NCBI GenBank assembly: GCA_030522415.1
Contig: CM060108.1
Coordinates: 34,885,256 to 34,949,255, forward strand
From: Channallabes apus
Lineage: Eukaryota > Chordata > Actinopteri > Siluriformes > Clariidae
Reading direction: 5' to 3'
DNA: 64,000 nt
Shown here: piece by piece, positions 47,526 through 58,745 of the stretch
How positions within the stretch are numbered: position 1 is the first letter of the stretch
Layout: each line of letters begins with the position of its first letter
Program-made: the position numbers and the translations under genes
The notes under the pieces: generated by a model
The model's input: the letters and a program-made list of their open reading frames with translations, nothing else
Database searches by the model: none
Told to the model about the DNA's origin: nothing

Positions 47526-48101
47526 CTACATATACACAGTCTCGTCACTTTCAAGCGGCTCTGGATTCATGAGTGCTTCATTCTGATAGTTTCTCACACC
47601 TGTATCCATTACTGGGATCCTACAAGGCATATCAATACCCAATTCCCTTGAAGGGGATATATTCAGTTTTTCAAATAATACTTCAAAACTGTCCTGTGCC
47701 TCACCAGGCTCATGGAAAATGAATAATTCATATTTCCCAAATCTGAGCAAGGCCTTTTCCTCCAGGTCAGCTCGCTCGAGATGACCGAGTTCGCACCCGT
47801 TTACCAATATCTTGCCTTTCAGGCTTATGTTCTGCACAGAGAAGCGTAGGTCTGGGCTACCGCGCTTGCGGTACGCCTGGATGGAGAGCTGTTTTCTGGA
47901 GACACGGGTGTCATTCAGCACAAACGAGCAGGACTGTCCATCTCGGCCAAGTCTGATCTGATCTTCGGTGCTGATCTTGTATGATTGGTTCATGCGCAGA
48001 AGGCTGTACAGAGGATGCCTGGACTGTTCTGGGTGATACAGCTGAACGTGAAGACATGTGAGGGTCTCCTCTGTCACCATGGTTTGAGACACAGCCAACA
48101 T
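47526..48101 (-). CDS. tifa: TRAF-interacting protein with FHA domain (TIFA)
   Basis: Cytosolic adaptor. ALPK1 phosphorylates a Thr near its N-terminus; TIFA then self-assembles through its FHA domain and binds TRAF6 to switch on NF-kB. Single coding exon, 191 residues. The start is the first ATG (48101) after an acceptor at 48142-48143. The N-terminus MLAVSQTMVTEETLTC keeps the TEET(V/L)TC context, placing the phospho-acceptor at Thr10 (human Thr9). The FHA domain spans about residues 45-130, with LGRDGQ, NDTRVSRKQLSIQ and VQNISLKGKILVNG; RFGKYELFI follows. The C-terminus contains PLESDE, fitting the TRAF6-binding PxExx(acidic) motif. The N-terminus, FHA and TRAF6 motif are all intact, so the gene looks functional. 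Confidence 0.95.
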   Translation of the reverse strand: MLAVSQTMVTEETLTCLHVQLYHPEQSRHPLYSLLRMNQSYKISTEDQIRLGRDGQSCSFVLNDTRVSRKQLSIQAYRKRGSPDLRFSVQNISLKGKILVNGCELGHLERADLEEKALLRFGKYELFIFHEPGEAQDSFEVLFEKLNISPSRELGIDMPCRIPVMDTGVRNYQNEALMNPEPLESDETVYM

Positions 48102-48273
48102 TGTTGTTGGTGATCGCAAAGACTTCTCTTAAGAATGTTATCTACAGGACAGAAGGCAAAGTCACACCATATTAACACACACTTTACAAGCTACAAAACG
48201 TGAGAGTAGGTGTAAGGTTACAATGAACAAAGTTATAAAGTTCTATGCACACTTTAAATGAACACTTTTACTC

Positions 48274-48510
48274 TTATTGGTTTGAAGCAGCATACCTTTC
48301 GACACCAAAGCGCGATTCCAGACCCTTCCCGCTGCTGTTGTCTGTGTTGGAGTAAACAGTCATCGACTGCACGGCAAAACTGCTCATCAAACTAACGGAG
48401 AATTGTGTTTGCAGAGGAACGCAGAGCAACACAGACGCGCGCGCGGGGCGGAAACGGAAGGCGGTTGCATCAGCTCCTATAGAAAACAGCTTCACGTGAC
48501 ACGGAAAGTC
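48274..48510 (-). promoter_or_regulatory. tifa: tifa 5' UTR exon and promoter region
   Basis: On the minus strand, CTTTGGTGTCGAAAG followed by GTATGC forms a donor at 48295-48294 that would join the acceptor at 48142-48143. The exon is GC-rich (CGCGCGCG, GGGGCGG near 48437-48450), suggesting a CpG promoter just upstream. The transcription start is not defined. Confidence 0.55.
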
Positions 48511-48782
48511 CAGTATTGCGCAATAACCTTCTTTTAAATGCTTTCAGTTTGAGATTAAAAAATACCAAATAATGAAATTTTATCCAAACATGTGACACTC
48601 CGTAATGAAATCGCGTGCTTTACATGATTGTTCAAATACAACATTGTAAAATCTTAAATCCAGATTTTTTTTTAAGTCGATTTAAAAAATAAACCAGTAT
48701 TTGCTATTTTGTCTACGTTTGTATGTGAAATTTTTTTTTTTCGTATTTTGATCAGAAAATACATTAAACGTTAAGTGCGACG

Positions 48783-48794
48783 TGCGCATGCGCA
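48783..48794. promoter_or_regulatory. NRF1-type palindrome
   Basis: TGCGCATGCGCA is a perfect palindrome matching the NRF1 binding consensus. It lies about 290 bp upstream of the tifa first exon, so it may belong to that promoter or to an unseen divergent transcript. Confidence 0.5.
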
Positions 48795-48931
48795 AGAAAA
48801 GTTGTCTTTGTTGTCCGAAGTACAAGCGGTCAGTGCGAAAATAAAAGTTTACACACTTTAGTCCTCCTTTCTCCTTTCTAATAGCTGATATAGCTAATAT
48901 ACAACTTAATCTCTCAGACCAAGTTTCCCTT

Positions 48932-49222
48932 TTAGTGCTCGTTTAAATATGCTCTTGTGCATTTGCCCTCGTCATTACGGCCATGACCCCTGAGGGAAAT
49001 CCCCGACGCCATCTTGAAGGCAGTTACATTCCTTTGTTTAAGAGTTGGTGCCTGAGAAACAACACTCTGCACATTTCCACTTTTCATAAATCCGTATTTC
49101 TCAACTGTTTTTGCAGCCAACAACAAGTGAAAACCATTTATCTTATGAACTTCATCTAACCGTTTACATCTTAGGGGCATCAACGGGACATACTTGCCCA
49201 ATGGACACAGATAGGACTGCAT
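48932..49222 (-). CDS. Unassigned 96-codon reading frame
   Basis: The frame MQSYLCPLGKYVPL ... HGRNDEGKCTRAYLNEH is open for 96 codons upstream of tifa. No family was recognised. It lacks low-complexity sequence, so it could be a fragment of an old retrocopy or transposon protein, or chance. No splice or promoter evidence. Confidence 0.2.
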   Translation of the reverse strand: MQSYLCPLGKYVPLMPLRCKRLDEVHKINGFHLLLAAKTVEKYGFMKSGNVQSVVSQAPTLKQRNVTAFKMASGISLRGHGRNDEGKCTRAYLNEH

Positions 49223-49324
49223 TATGTCTTCAAGACAATGAAAACTAGAGACTTATTGGGGATGTCTTTAGGACCCTTTGTTGTTAGTCTTTCGGGCTGC
49301 TCCATAGCACAACCCTCCCATTAA

Positions 49325-49555
49325 ATTCAGAGTCACCCTGCACCTTCAGGGTCCGGGTTCGATTCCAGCTGGGATCCTTGTGTATGATGTTATTCTGTTT
49401 GTGCTTGGTACGATTCTTCCCAAAGGCTAATTGGCATTCCCAAATTGGCTGTCGTGGGTGAACGAGCATGTGTGTATGTTTCCTCTGAAGGATTGGCACC
49501 CCATCCAGGGTGAACCCACCTCGTGCCCTAAGTCCCCTGGGTCACCTGGATCTAA
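49325..49555 (+). mobile_element. Diverged DANA/Mermaid-type SINE
   Basis: GGGTCCGGGTTCGATTCC (B box), GGCTAATTGGCATTCCC and CCATCCAGGGTGAACCCACC match the body of the SINE at 44179-44546 with many differences and deletions. Confidence 0.75.
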
Positions 49556-49559
49556 CTCA

Positions 49560-52500
49560 CTTAGTTGAACCTAGTTCAGAATTGTTAGTTGTGAACTAAG
49601 AACAGGAAAAGCACTTTTTCTATTGAATATTTTGTATTTGAGTACTTCTTGAGTATGCTTCAGCTTGAGAATGACCCATAATCCTTCACATTGTTACTAT
49701 TTTCACTACCTGTATATGGAGGCAGGAAAATATGCAGACATCCTGATCAATTTCTTTAGTAGAAAGTTTTCCTCAAAGGTGACTGATTTTTGAAGCAGTA
49801 ATCGCTGTCTTATCCCACAATCCATTGTGTAAGCCAGCTTGTACAAATATAGCAAAAGAAAATACCAATAATTTGTTTAAGATTTTATTTTAGTAAAAAA
49901 AAAATATTAGTGTAGGATATTAGTTTAAATTTATTTATGCATGTTGTTATATCTTATGTAATTTACTTTAGGATTAGTATTGCATGCAATTAGATTCATA
50001 GTATTGAAGCAGCAAAGAAGATGATGCAATGTCATGATGCCTGTCCGCCATGGTGCTGGCCACTTCTAGACAGCAAAAAGGACTTTACTTACCATATGCT
50101 AATGCTGAAACCCAGAAGAGTTAGTTAGTTCTTAATTACAAAGCTTGAAATGTCCATTGTCCAAATGTATGTCATAAAAAAATCTAAGTAAACATACACG
50201 CTAAATAAGTTTTTGAACCATAAAACTCTCGTGGAAATGGAATGATAACAGAATGGGATATGGCCTGAAAGGAGAGGTTCACAATAAGGAACTTATGATT
50301 CTGACCTCTCTCAAGGTTTCCCCACACAAGAAAGGAGACAAGACTTTGTACGAATCATCAGGTCAACTAATGGGAAAAACAGACCAAAGAAGACATTTAA
50401 AAATTCACCCCACAAGTAAAGCTTGTCCTATAGCATCATTTCATTTGCAACAGAACCTATGAATGAGATAACACTCATTGTACAGCGTCTGAGGTACCTG
50501 AGATATAATAACAAATCAGAGTCACTCACTCACTCATCTTCTATACTGCCTTATCCTGTATTCAGTAGCAGGCTTAGGACAAGGTGCCAATCCATCACGG
50601 GGACAAATCAAACTAATTACCACAAATTAATATCCTTCTTCATTTTCATATGCTTGTTTTTCTTTTGAATAAGGTCTACCACAAGTTACCTCAAGTTCAC
50701 CACAACATACTGCATATGAAAATAATCAGCAGAACAGAAGCTACGAATTGCTTGGGTACTCTTTTATCAGTGTGACAAAGCATCAGGTAATCCAGTACAT
50801 ATTCATGTAATCAACAGGTAATATGTATGTTATTCCACGATACAATGAAAATACATAGTAGCCTAATGTCAGTTAACATTATTGTACTTCTTATAACTTA
50901 TAACTGTTGTGACTGGTCATTGTAGTCACATGACTGCAGTAAGTCAATAAGACAACAGGCTTATGAAGGCATCAAGGCAGTCCTTGACTATTAAATGTGT
51001 GCCTTCTACTTTTGACACACATAAGGTCTCTCCATTGCAACCTAGGCAGTTCTGTGTTTGACAGTTTATCAGGTTTAATGATTGTGTTCACCATGAAGTT
51101 AATTTATTTCTGTTCTCCTGCAACTAGTGGGAAAATCATTAAGTATTGATGAGGACAAAATACTTCCCATAAAACAAATCAAGAATGCACACTTTTGATC
51201 AATATGAGCTACTTATCAGGCTTTCATCTTCATTGATTAGTTGTAATCCAGTTTGGCACCTTTACCAAATGTTGCTAGAGCTGTCTGAGACTATTAAATT
51301 GTATTTATCTGATAGAACTGTGTCAAGTCTTTCAATAACCTACATAGAGTTTATCCATTCATTATTATCTGGTCATGTGTGATGGGTGCATTAAAACTTC
51401 ATAAAATGCAGATCAACCTGAGTGGAGTGTTGAAGCCTTAGCTAAGACATACTGTAGCAAATCATACTGTAGAATAGAGAGTAAGAGTACATCTATATCA
51501 TTACTACTCTATCTGTCCCCGAGTGAAGGTTTTATATATTGTTTCACATATTAATATTGTCCACACTTTTAGAAAAGTGCTGTTTAGCAAAGCTCTTTTT
51601 TAATAGTCAAGGATTGTTAGCTTATTAATGGAATTATCATTTGGAATCCTCAATGACAATAAAAATCTCAGTTCTAGGGTTTGATACACAGAACAGATAA
51701 GGGTCACCTACAGTAGAAGGATCTCAAGGATTCTGGATTGTATTATTTATTTTTTTGTTGTTGTTGTTTTTCCATGACTGTAGTTTTGTATTTTTTTTTT
51801 TACATTTATAGCTATGTGCTTTAGGGAGCCTCTATGGATACCAGAAAACATGTATCTCCCTTTTATTCTCTATAAAATAAAATAAAAGTCTATAAGAGTA
51901 AGGATAGAGGCCTCTTTAAAACAGCCAAGCATACACGACAACGGTAACATAAACATTAGTCTTGAAAAGAAATTCAGGGATGCTCATAAACTGACCAAAA
52001 CATGAGATATACTGCAGAGATAAAAGGCTGAAAAATTCACTTCTGAACCAACCCAATCTTAACACTCACACCTCATGACCTACCTCACTTCTTAGCTTCC
52101 ATTGTTATGAGTCTGTCTTAATATTTTCAAACTTAGTGAAGCATTAGGTCAATTAACTGTCCTAACTTCATAGATATTTAACCTGCCATCAGACCTTTAT
52201 TTTTTTAATCTATTATGTATGTCCTAAGCAACAAAACATGCATACTCATCACTCTGATTTTATTTTAGGGAATCTGGTCTCTTACTTTCTCTTATCTCAA
52301 ATAGCCCCTGGATATCTAATTTGCGCAGAGGAGAACCTGGAGATTCTGTCTGGAAATTCCAGGTCTGCACTAAATAATCAATTATAATTGTCGGCAATGT
52401 GACCACCCTCTCAATCCTGTCTGTATCCAGATTTTGGAAACAAACAAGCAGTGCTGATTGGCAAAGTGCCCCTTTCTGGAAATCAGTTCAGAGCAGTTGG

Positions 52501-53035
52501 AACAAAGATTATCATGCACAGACACAGCATCTCCAACCACACAGTATATAGAGTATATACAGTACATACAGTATAAGCTTAGGTTTCTGAATTTTTTTAT
52601 TAAAATTTTGCTTGTACATACTGGCACATAATACTGTGTACTTTGTTCTATTTTAATTTTAGGTTATAGACCAAATAAATGTGAAACTATTTAAAGAATG
52701 AATTTGGAAATAATTGTCCATCCAATTTGCAGTATAAAAAAGACAGCACAGCGTAAACAATGTAAAAGGCAAAGCCTAGGGACAATTCAGACTGAGTTCT
52801 AAGTGTTCAGTAAAATAAAATTTTGCATTCAGGAGTTTAAAATAATCAGATGTTAGATGTTTTATATAAGAATGGAAACCGGATTTTGTGATAGACATTA
52901 TTTGTTTATTTAAATTCTGTCAGTTTCATGGAAGCCACTGGTGGTCGTAATAACAGATAAACATGTGCAAGTTCTGGGGAGTTACACCTTGGCATGATTT
53001 TTGTTAATAATTAGTTTATTTAAATAAGCTAAAAT
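49560..53035. other. Intergenic, no gene seen
   Basis: AT-rich DNA. A reversed SINE fragment occurs at about 50525-50605 (CACTCATCTTCTATACTGC ... CCAATCCATC). The rest holds short non-recognisable frames only. Confidence 0.5.
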
Positions 53036-53040
53036 AGTCC

Positions 53041-53265
53041 AGCCTGGTGAAATTCTTGTTCTGCATGCTACACGAAAGGAGCGTGTGGTCAACTCGCTGC
53101 CACTCCTCAATGTTTCGTCTGCTCTCGCCACAGCGGACTATCCATTCTGCACTACAACTTTTACGCCAGATGCCCTTCCTGACGCAACCCTGCCATTTAT
53201 CCGGGCTAGGGACAGGCTGAATCCAGTGGCTGGGAATTGAACGGGCCTTCCGCATGGCATACATG
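53041..53265 (-). mobile_element. tRNA-SINE-like repeat, minus strand
   Basis: The minus strand reads GAAGGGCATCTGGCGTAAAA and GTCCGCTGTGGCGAGAGC, the characteristic 3' portion of DANA-like SINEs. Related to 55030-55200. Confidence 0.75.
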
Positions 53266-53332
53266 TCATACTGTGACACACTCACAGTATGACATAAAAA
53301 CTGCCTTATATATATATATACACACACACACA

Positions 53333-53612
53333 CAGTGGCTTGCAAAAGTATTCGGCCCCCTTGAACTTTTCCACATTTTGTCACATTACAGCCACAAGCA
53401 TGAATCAATTTTATTGGAATTCCACGTGAAAGACCAATACAAAGTGGTGTACACGTGAGAAGTGGAATGAAAATCATACATGATTCCAAACAATTTTTAC
53501 AAATAAATAACTGCAAAGTGGGGTGTGCTTAATTATTCATTCATTAGTAATTATTCATTATAAACATGTGGAAGAAGGTGCTCTGGTCAGATGAGACCAA
53601 AATGGAACTTTT
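53333..53612 (+). mobile_element. Tc1 family-1 fragment (left end)
   Basis: Begins CAGTGGCTTGCAAAAGTATTC with long AT-rich terminal repeat. It then jumps to a plus-strand coding scrap reading [16 protein letters not shown] (first catalytic Asp region) at 53569-53612. It stops where the minus-strand family-2 sequence begins. Confidence 0.75.
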
Positions 53613-54597
53613 TTCAAGCGTTTGCGATAACTTGCAACGAGTCTTTTACAGCGCTCTGGAGGAATTTTGGCCCACTCATCTTTGCAGAATTGTTGTAATT
53701 CAGCTTTATTTGAGGGTTTTCTAGCATGAACCGCCTTTTTAAGGTCATGCCACAACATCTCAATAGGATTCAGGTCAGGACTTTGACTAGGCCACTACAA
53801 AGTCTTCATTTTGTTTTTCTTCAGCCATTCAGAGGTGGATTTGCTGGTGTGTTTTGGGTCATTGTCCTGCTGCAGCACCCAAGATCGCTTCAGCTTGAGT
53901 TGACGAAACAGATGGCTGGACATTCTCCTTCAGGATTTTTTGGTAGACAGTAGAATTCATGGTTCCATCTATCACAGCAAGCCTTCCAGGTCCTGAAGCA
54001 GCAAAACAACCCCAGACCATCACACTACCACCGCCATATTTTACTGTTGGTATGATGTTCTTTTTCTGAAATGCTGTGTTACTTTTACGCCAGATGTAAT
54101 GGGACACGCACCTTCCAAAAAGTTCAACTTTTGTCCCGTCGGTCCACAAGGTATTTTCCCAAAAGTCTTGGCAATCATTGAGATGTTTTTTAGCAAAATT
54201 GAGACGAGCCTTAATGTTCTTTTTGCTTAAAAGTGGTTTGCGCCTTGGAAATCTGCCATGCAGGCCGTTTTTGCCCAGTCTCTTTCTTATGGTGGAGTCG
54301 TGAACACTGACTTTAATTGAGGCAAGTTAGGCCTGCAGTTCTTTAGATGTTGTCCTGGGGTCTTTTGTGGCCTCTCGGATGAGTTGTCTCTGCGCTCTTG
54401 GGGTAATTTTGGTCGTCCGGCCACTCCTGGGAAGGTTCACCACTGTTCCATGTTTTTGCCATTTGTGGATAATGGCTCTCACTGTGGTTCACTGGAGTCC
54501 CAAAGCTTTAGAAAAGGCTTTATAACCTTTACCAGACTGATAGATCTCAATTACTTTTGTTCTCATTTGTTCCTGAATTTCTTTGGATCTTGGCATG
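53613..54597 (-). pseudogene. Broken Tc1 transposase (family 2)
   Basis: Minus-strand pieces: MPRSKEIQEQMRTKVIE start near 54597, HTH segment, WTDGTKVELFG, YGGGSVMVWGCFAASG, and near the end [17 protein letters not shown] stop in the HTH region and frame breaks near 53860-53760 disable it. Confidence 0.85.
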
Positions 54598-54975
54598 ATG
54601 TCTAGCTTTTGAGGTGCTTTTGGTCTACTTCTCTGTGTCAGGTACAGTAGCTCCTATTTAAGTGATTTCTTGATTGAAACAGGTGTGGCAGTAATCAGGC
54701 CTGGGGGTGACTACAGAAATTGAACTCAGTTGTGATAAACCACAGTTAAGTTATTTTTTAACAAGGGGGGCAATCACTTTTTCACACAGGGCCATGTAGA
54801 TTTGGAGTTTTTTTTCTCCATTAATAACGTAAACCTTTATTTAAAAACTGCATTTTGTGTTCAATTATGTTATCTTTGACTAATAGTTAACGGTTTTTGA
54901 TGAGCAGAAACATTTAAGTGTGACAAACATGCAAAAGAATAAGAAATCAGGAAGGGGGCAAATAGTTTTTCACAC

Positions 54976-54980
<5 letters not shown>
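53613..54980 (-). mobile_element. Tc1 family-2 element, right end and transposase
   Basis: The minus strand starts at TAGTGGTGTGAAAAACTA (54980 inwards) and encodes a Tc1 transposase running towards 53613. Its own second terminal repeat is missing; it is replaced by the family-1 fragment. The right edge abuts a (TA)n run. Confidence 0.8.

Positions 54981-55027
<47 letters not shown>
54979..55027. repeat. (TA)n microsatellite
   Basis: Uninterrupted TA array between the Tc1 end and the following SINE. Confidence 0.95.
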
Positions 55028-55029
<2 letters not shown>

Positions 55030-55200
55030 GGTGGCTATATAACACTGGTGGATCAGTGGTAGGTGTCCCAAGCCAGTCCCAAGCCGGGTAAAATGGAAGG
55101 GCATAGGGTGTAAAACCTGTGCCAAGCTTGTATGTCCGGACTGAATGGTCCGCTATGGCACCCCATTGCCGGGAGCAGCCGAAAGACCAACAACAACATG
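55030..55200 (+). mobile_element. DANA-like SINE 3' part
   Basis: Contains GGAAGGGCATAGGGTGTAAAA, GGTCCGCTATGGCACCCC and GGAGCAGCCGAAAGACCAACAA, the usual 3' end of this SINE group. Followed by TA and CA runs and a further SINE relic (55240-55370). Confidence 0.8.
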
Positions 55201-55201
55201 C

Positions 55202-55241
<40 letters not shown>

Positions 55242-55539
55242 AAGACATGCGTATTAGGATAATTGGCTTTCCCAAACCCCATCCAGGGTTTACATCAACT
55301 TGTGCTCAAAGTATCCTGGGATAGGGTCCCACACAATCCTGCAAAGGATATGATGAATGAACAAAAAAGACTCACACTCCTCCTCACACTGATAACTAAA
55401 ACTGTAAGCCTAGAACGAAACATCCTTGCAGCATATTTTATTTAAGTTATAAGGTCCAAGAACAGGTACTACTGTACTAAATAGTACTGAACCGCCTCTG
55501 ATACGTACTATTTGAATAAATAATGTAGTACGGAAGATT

Positions 55540-55655
55540 GCGTTGTTGACGTACTTTGCGCTGATTGGCTGAGAATGTGAGCAGGCGGGGCTGAAACCAG
55601 TAGATTTAAGAAGACAACTGTTCCTGTTTCCTCTCATTGTGGTGTTGAGGAAGTG
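55540..55655 (+). promoter_or_regulatory. Promoter and first non-coding exon of rbm4-like gene 1
   Basis: A reverse CCAAT box (GATTGG at 55563) and GC box (GGCGGGGC at 55584-55591) precede a likely exon ending GAGGAAGTG at 55655, with donor GTAAGT. The start site is inferred. Confidence 0.5.
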
Positions 55656-56615
55656 GTAAGTTACTCGCAAGTCATACTGTTAATAAGTATTACAAATAAT
55701 ACTGTAAATATGGTTTACTGTACTTTTGTAATGAATTTCGTTGCGTTTGTTTCAGCGTATTTAGTTTGTTTAGGGTGCGTGAGTTTTGGATCAGGTTATA
55801 GGTCGCTAGTTCGACGTGTTAACTTTCGTTTTCGCTGCGTTTGCAAGATTAAGAAGTTATTTCGAAGCTAGTTGTGAAAAGACTTTTGTTCAGTAAGAGA
55901 CAATTGAAAGTAAGATTAAACGGTGAACCAGAGAATGTTTAAGCGTGTTTTAAAAATAAGTTTTTGTTTTAAACGTTTCAGAACAGCATTATGTTGCTGT
56001 GCTAGCCCCTTCGCTAACGCCGCCGCCATTTTGAGTTTCTGCCTCGCGCCTTTCCGCCATTCATTGTACACCACCGTGTGACGAAACTCCCGAAACACGA
56101 CCATAAATCTTAGTTGTATGTGAAAGTTGCGTTGTCTATGCTCTGTAAATGCTTTTTAATGCGCTGTGTTTATGCAAATTTCTCTTTCGGGTTCGACACA
56201 AATTAGAAAATTGTCAGTTATTGGCGGTTAGCGTTAGCAACCGAACCCGGTGTAGAATGCTCTCGAAGGAGGCGATAATCCAGGTGCACCAAACCAGATT
56301 AATACCGGTGTTCTCCAGTGTGTCTAGATTTTTATTATTTTTTTGTTTGTTTTTTCTTCAAAGATTTTAATCATATATGGAGCGGTTGAGTAAGGAAGAG
56401 GAAATGTGATTAGTGTGATCTCGCTTTGCTGCGTTTTCATCTTACCATGCAGTTGTCCATTTCAAGCGAGTTACTGACATTAGTGTAAAAGCAGAGGTGT
56501 CCTAGTCTAGCTTAATTTTTTTTTTTCTTTTAAATGCACAATTTGTCCTGTCTCTAATCATCTCGATCCACTTGGTGCAGTGTGTTTCAGGCTCTGCTTT
56601 CTGTTCACCCAAGAA

Positions 56616-57752
56616 ATGGTGAAGATCTTCGTTGGGAACCTGCCGCCCCAGGCAGAGAGCGAGGAAATCAAATCGCTCTTCGCTCAGTATGGCACAGTCA
56701 CAGAGTGTGCTATCATAAAGAACTTTGCCTTCGTTCATATGGACGATCGCAAGAATGCAACAAAGGCCATACGCAACCTGCATTTGTACAAATTGCACGG
56801 CACACCCATTAACGTTGAAGCCAGCCACGGCAAAAACCAGGGCCCGGTCAAGCTGCATGTGGCCAATGTTGAGAAAGGTGCTGAGGATGAGCTCAGAGCT
56901 CTGTTTGAAGAGTATGGAACCGTAAACGAGTGTTCCATTATTAAAAACTTTGCATTTATACACATGAACAACTCTGAAGAGGCCATGGATGCAATTAAAG
57001 GGTTGGACAACTCTGATTTCCAAGGTAATTTGCCATGCTTGCATTTGTGCACACATAATGAGCCACAGTCCTGTGTATTAATGATGGTTTTTGTAATGGT
57101 GCAATCTGTCTACTTCCCAGGAAAAAGGATACACGTCCAGCTCTCCAAAAGTCGGCCGAGAGGAGATGAGGATGGTTACGGTCCTCCAGAAAGAGGGGGC
57201 TATTGGCCACCTCGTTTCCCTGGTGAACACCCACAGCCAGGCCCTCCTGGTTTTGGCAGGGGTCGCTTTGGTCCTCCTGGTTATCCCCCTGTCCCACCTC
57301 CACCCCCACCCCCTCCACCCAGACGCCCCCCCTTTCCAGGGGCTGCTTATGGTGGTGGGGACCGTGAAGGGAATGGGGTAGTAGATTATTATGAGAAATA
57401 TCGAGCTCGTCCCTACGGCATGTCCTCTTATGAGGATCGTCGTATGGGCAGCATCCCACCACCTCCACCGCCCCCTTCGGGCATGATGAGAGAGCGCATG
57501 CCCCCTTCCAGTATCGACCCCTATGATCGACGCCCCCTCCCACCCCCACCGTCCACGTTTTACCGCGATCGTAGTCCCATCGGAAGGGCACCGCCGGCCC
57601 CTCCAGCCTCTGCTGGAAATGGTTATTCATATGAGCGCTCACGTCTCTCACCTCTTTCCATGCCTCGGAACCCAATGTACAATGCGCCTCGTTCCAGGGA
57701 CCCCTACAGTGACAGGGTGCCGCCGCCACCACCTGCGCGCTATAATTACTAA
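56616..57752 (+). CDS. rbm4-like: RBM4-family RNA-binding protein, gene 1 (no zinc knuckle)
   Basis: Nuclear/cytoplasmic RNA-binding protein; the RBM4 family regulates splicing and translation. Coding exons 56616-57024 and 57121-57752 give 346 residues. RRM1 (about 2-70: KIFVGNLPPQAE, NFAFVHMDD) and RRM2 (about 78-145: KLHVANVEKGAE, NFAFIHMNN) are followed by KRIHVQLSKSRPR. A Gly/Pro-rich tail holds long Pro runs and [31 protein letters not shown], ending ARYNY. The CCHC knuckle of RBM4 is absent. The tail motifs match the neighbouring gene 2, so these are tandem paralogues; closest kin are probably the fish rbm4.1/rbm4.3-type genes. The 96-nt intron has no in-frame stop. A 3' UTR intron starts 28 nt after the stop. 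Confidence 0.93.
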   Translation: MVKIFVGNLPPQAESEEIKSLFAQYGTVTECAIIKNFAFVHMDDRKNATKAIRNLHLYKLHGTPINVEASHGKNQGPVKLHVANVEKGAEDELRALFEEYGTVNECSIIKNFAFIHMNNSEEAMDAIKGLDNSDFQGNLPCLHLCTHNEPQSCVLMMVFVMVQSVYFPGKRIHVQLSKSRPRGDEDGYGPPERGGYWPPRFPGEHPQPGPPGFGRGRFGPPGYPPVPPPPPPPPPRRPPFPGAAYGGGDREGNGVVDYYEKYRARPYGMSSYEDRRMGSIPPPPPPPSGMMRERMPPSSIDPYDRRPLPPPPSTFYRDRSPIGRAPPAPPASAGNGYSYERSRLSPLSMPRNPMYNAPRSRDPYSDRVPPPPPARYNY

Positions 57753-58745
57753 AGCGAATCTCTGCATTTGTGTACCCAAGGTGAGGCCTAAGGCGTTTAA
57801 AGTGTTTACCTAGAGCAAACGCCAGTCTTTAACTTACAACCTTTAAACCTGCGTTGCGCGTTGTTGATTGATGCGTAACGTGAGGGGAATGCATTATTTA
57901 CAGCTGTATATCAGCTAATGTAATAAATGCTAAGGATAAAGTGAATCGACCATGTGGTCTAGATAAGACGCGTAAACATGAACTAAAAATTGCGAAAAGG
58001 CTTTTTTTAAAAATATATATATATATATATTTAAGACAGTGTGGACTTGATCGGTGCAGTATCATAAATTCTCATAAGAAGTTAACTCCTGGTTTGCTCT
58101 CTTTTCAGGTGTAATTTATTCGACAAGATCGTCGTCGTTGTCTCCTGGTGCACATGACGCGATTCGCCCCTCGTCTGACGGAGCGCGTTTCGTTTGCCTG
58201 CGCCTCGATTATCAGAAGAGTTCTAGTGCGGACTTCACGCTATAAACTTAAATGATTTTACCCGATTCAATTTCGTCCTCTTGCTTAAAATGTAATTAAT
58301 TTGCTTATTCTGTTCGGCTTGTTTTTTTTACTGTGTAGAGTTCAGTAGGTTATTGGACTGAAAGCATCAGATAAGCTAAAAGTTTTAGATCTTGTCAAGC
58401 CGATAACTCTTAAAGCTGTTATTTGTTCAAACTTTGTGTACATTTTGTGACTTTTCTGTGAGATCAAAACGTTTTGTTTTATTTGAAACTATTCCCTTTC
58501 TTTTCCCTTTTCTTTTTTGTTCAACCCTGTAACACCGTTTGAGCAGTGCCACGTCTTTAGAATTAATGGGTACACACGTGCGCCTTGCGATCTAAACATT
58601 CAATAGATCAGCAATAATTGCGATTACTGTTCATCTAAGGTTTTTCCTTTTAAATTGAAATTTAGTCAGAATGGCATCCCCTCAAATACGATGATGTAAT
58701 CTTTTAGGGATCGTTTCTTTTTTAAATAAAAAGTCTCACACTAAT
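57753..58745 (+). other. 3' UTR with intron, rbm4-like gene 1
   Basis: Donor GTGAGG at 57781, acceptor after a CTCTTTTCAG at 58099-58108, last exon from 58109. AATAAA at 58725-58730; another AATAAA at 59740-59745 could serve a longer form. Confidence 0.7.

Noticed and set aside
47526..48119. tifa start at 48119 giving extra MRSPTT
   Set aside because: The codon there is TTG; the first ATG after the acceptor is at 48101.
56502..57732. Minus-strand frames of 184 and 245 codons opposite rbm4-like gene 1
   Set aside because: Mirror frames of a GC-rich, Pro-rich coding exon; no domain or splice support.
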